Origin: Patescibacteria group bacterium
Lineage (GTDB): Bacteria; Patescibacteriota; Minisyncoccia; Minisyncoccales; Minisyncoccaceae
Length of the DNA: 6,243 nt
Assembly (NCBI GenBank): GCA_030156465.1
Contig: JASGMO010000031.1
Location: 1-6,243 of the forward strand
Direction of reading: 5' to 3'
Numbering within the stretch: position 1 is the first letter of the stretch; each line of letters begins with the position of its first letter. The translations under genes and the position numbers were made by a program. This document shows positions 5,111-6,243 of the stretch, piece by piece. Below the pieces are notes generated by a model. It was not told where the DNA came from. It saw only the letters and a program-made list of their open reading frames with translations, and did no database searches.

Positions 5111-6063
5111 TTTTTCATATCCTTTCCACTATGGAATTGGCGATGGACATCTCTTAGACGCTTATTTGTAACATGAGTATATATTTGAGTTGTGGCAATA
5201 TTTCTGTGTCCTAAAAACTCTTGAATGGTTCTTAAATCAACTCCTTGACCAAGTAAATCAGTTGCATAACTATGCCTTAAAGTATGAGGAGTTGTAAAGA
5301 AAGGAATATTTGCTAATGTAGCATACTTCTTAACAATTCTCTCTATTGAACGAGGCGTTAAACGGGCCTCTAAGGCCGTTTTAGACCTATAATTGATAAA
5401 TAAGGCCTTCTCGTCATCACCGCGTGTTTTAAGGTATTTTTTAACCCAATCTAAAGCTCGCTTAGAGAAATAAACAGTCCTGGGGTGGTTTCCTTTGCCA
5501 ATGACACTTAGTTCAAGATCATCTTTATTTTCTATGTTCTTAAATTGTTCTTTATTGAGGGCTACAAGCTCAGCTATTCTTAATCCTGTGGAAAATAATG
5601 ATTCAAGTATCGCACGATCTCTGAGCCCAGACATAGTTTCAGTATTAGGAGCAAGTAATAGTTTTTCTATTTGTTCTAGTGTTAGAAACTTAACATTTTT
5701 TTCTTTATTAGCTTCCTTAGATAATTTTATCTTATCTGCTGGTAAAGAGATGATATCTTTATCACTGAAAAAGCTTAAAAGGGACCGTAGGGCGATTAAA
5801 TAGTAATTTTGAGTAAGCTTAGATAATGTCTTATTTTTTTCATCTTTATGCCTAGCTAAGTATAATCGGTAATCCCAAACAATTTCCGGAGTTAGTTGGT
5901 GAGGGAGTAAATCTTTTTTTTCTGTAAGTAAAAGCCAGTCAGTAAATTTCTTTAAGTAACGGCTATAGTTTTTTTGCGTATTATCTGATAATCCTTTCTC
6001 AATTTCACAATAGTCAAGAAAATCAGGAATATGCTTAATTATTGGTATGTTTGAATTATTCAT
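5107..6063 (-). CDS. xerC: Tyrosine recombinase, XerC/XerD type
   Basis: Site-specific recombinases of this type resolve chromosome dimers at dif sites; relatives are phage or element integrases. The 318-residue product has an N-terminal core-binding (SAM-like) domain at about 8-105 (FLDYCEIEKGLSDNTQKNYSRYL) and a catalytic domain at about 125-305. All active-site residues are present: R162 (TGLRIAEL), K190 (GKGNHPR), H260 and R263 (HTLRHSYA), H286 (LGHRNIATT) and the nucleophile Y295 (IYTHV). Length and motif spelling are those of Xer proteins rather than of large integrases, and no integrated element is visible nearby, so a housekeeping role is favoured. XerC and XerD cannot be told apart here, and CPR genomes may use a single Xer. 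It has its own strong promoter (6104-6132). Confidence 0.9.
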   Translation of the reverse strand: MNNSNIPIIKHIPDFLDYCEIEKGLSDNTQKNYSRYLKKFTDWLLLTEKKDLLPHQLTPEIVWDYRLYLARHKDEKNKTLSKLTQNYYLIALRSLLSFFSDKDIISLPADKIKLSKEANKEKNVKFLTLEQIEKLLLAPNTETMSGLRDRAILESLFSTGLRIAELVALNKEQFKNIENKDDLELSVIGKGNHPRTVYFSKRALDWVKKYLKTRGDDEKALFINYRSKTALEARLTPRSIERIVKKYATLANIPFFTTPHTLRHSYATDLLGQGVDLRTIQEFLGHRNIATTQIYTHVTNKRLRDVHRQFHSGKDMKN

Positions 6064-6065
6064 AT

Positions 6066-6103
6066 ATTAATTGTCGCTTAACCTACATTGTACGACATTT
6101 ATA
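6066..6103. repeat. Imperfect inverted repeat in the recombinase leader
   Basis: Left arm ATTAATTGTCG (6066-6076) and right arm CGACATTTATA (6093-6103) match in 8 of 11 positions around a 16-base centre; the inner five (TGTCG/CGACA) are perfect. It lies between the -10 box and the start codon of the recombinase. It could be an operator, a leader hairpin, or a binding site for the recombinase itself. The centre is longer than the 6-8 bases of a normal dif site. Confidence 0.35.
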
Positions 6104-6132
6104 ATTGTATATCATATCCTGCTCCCTGTCAA
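6104..6132 (-). promoter_or_regulatory. Near-consensus sigma70 promoter of the recombinase gene
   Basis: Read on the minus strand, TTGACA (6132-6127), a 17-base spacer and TACAAT (6109-6104). The expected transcript start is near 6097, giving a leader of about 34 bases. Hexamers and spacer length are the same as in the promoter of the structured RNA. Confidence 0.75.
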
Positions 6133-6143
6133 GATTTTTATCC

Positions 6144-6177
6144 CCTAAAAAGATTTAGGAATGACATATGTCATTCC
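6144..6177. repeat. Perfect 20-base palindrome with an adjoining hairpin
   Basis: GGAATGACAT/ATGTCATTCC (6158-6177) is a perfect palindrome. It overlaps a second perfect stem, CCTAAA (6144-6149) with TTTAGG (6154-6159), loop AAGA; the two share GG at 6158-6159. It lies 25 bases upstream of the recombinase -35 box. It could be a regulator site, or the terminator of a gene entering from the right on the minus strand, where the stem is followed by TAAATCTTTTT. Confidence 0.5.
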
Positions 6178-6243
6178 AGTTGATTCCTTCGTTATACCTC
6201 TCTATGGAGGTTGTGAAGGTTTTCATTAATTTTTCTCTTTCTC
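6155..6243 (-). CDS. Possible C-terminal end of an unknown minus-strand gene
   Basis: A minus-strand frame is open from the right edge to TAA at 6157-6155. Its 28 visible codons end NEGINWNDICHS. I recognise no family. An open stretch this short can arise by chance. Another minus frame is also open for 16 codons and ends RKRKINENLHNLHREV. The palindrome overlapping the stop would make a plausible terminator for such a gene. Confidence 0.22.
   Translation of the reverse strand, partial: EREKLMKTFTTSIERYNEGINWNDICHS

Noticed and set aside
5107..6177. Mobile element or integron around the recombinase
   Set aside because: There are no att-like direct repeats, no cargo genes, no tRNA target and no composition shift; the protein resembles housekeeping Xer.
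6186..6219. Nested stem CCTTC...GAAGG with inner ACCTC/GAGGT
   Set aside because: The two five-pair stems are separated by an unequal internal loop and no T-run follows directly; it may simply lie within coding sequence.
6204..6243. Plus-strand ATG frame (MEVVKVFINFS...) open to the right edge
   Set aside because: Only 13 codons are visible, there is no ribosome binding site or clear promoter, and it is antisense to an equally plausible minus-strand frame.
1..6243. Recoded UGA (as in Gracilibacteria/Absconditabacteria)
   Set aside because: UGA is used as the terminating codon of map and the membrane protein gene, and no conserved gene needs UGA read as an amino acid.
1..6243. CRISPR arrays, tRNA or rRNA genes
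   Set aside because: No regularly spaced direct repeats and no cloverleaf or rRNA signature sequences were seen on either strand.

Overview
This is an AT-rich bacterial window, roughly one third G+C by eye, read with the standard bacterial code: UGA ends map and the small membrane protein gene. It most likely comes from a Candidate Phyla Radiation (Patescibacteria) genome, perhaps a Parcubacteria-like lineage. The main evidence is ribosomal: rpsE (uS5) is followed after 4 bases by rplO (uL15), with no rpmD (uL30) between them. Loss of uL30 is reported across the CPR. Short, tightly packed genes, arginine codons dominated by AGA/AGG, and weak Shine-Dalgarno sites fit the same picture.

Layout. 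Positions 1-2203 hold the end of the spc ribosomal operon: the tail of rplR, then rpsE, rplO and secY, almost without gaps (rplO and secY share one base). An intrinsic terminator follows secY. From 2287, adk and map form an overlapping pair that supplies nucleotide balance and N-terminal Met removal. The usual continuation (infA, rpmJ, rpsM...) is absent here. Instead there is a 250-base intergenic region, then a small DedA-like membrane protein gene overlapping tpiA (4-base ATGA overlap). A tyrosine recombinase (XerC/D type) lies on the minus strand and meets tpiA tail to tail, with a 4-base overlap. The last 180 bases hold its promoter, a perfect 20-base palindrome, and possibly the end of another minus-strand gene.

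The most interesting part is 3734-3962. A near-consensus sigma70 promoter (TTGACA-17 bp-TACAAT) lies in the last codons of map. About 190 bases later there is a strong intrinsic terminator. Between them is a G+C-rich island (64 of 124 bases, 3809-3932) with several perfect hairpins, a C(UUCG)G tetraloop, a long-range closing helix and competing pairings. I read it as an independently transcribed structured RNA. I could not match it to SRP RNA, RNase P, tmRNA, 6S or a riboswitch class I can recall. A 51-codon reading frame runs through it and is the main rival explanation. The same promoter architecture, with identical hexamers and spacer length, recurs in front of the recombinase gene.
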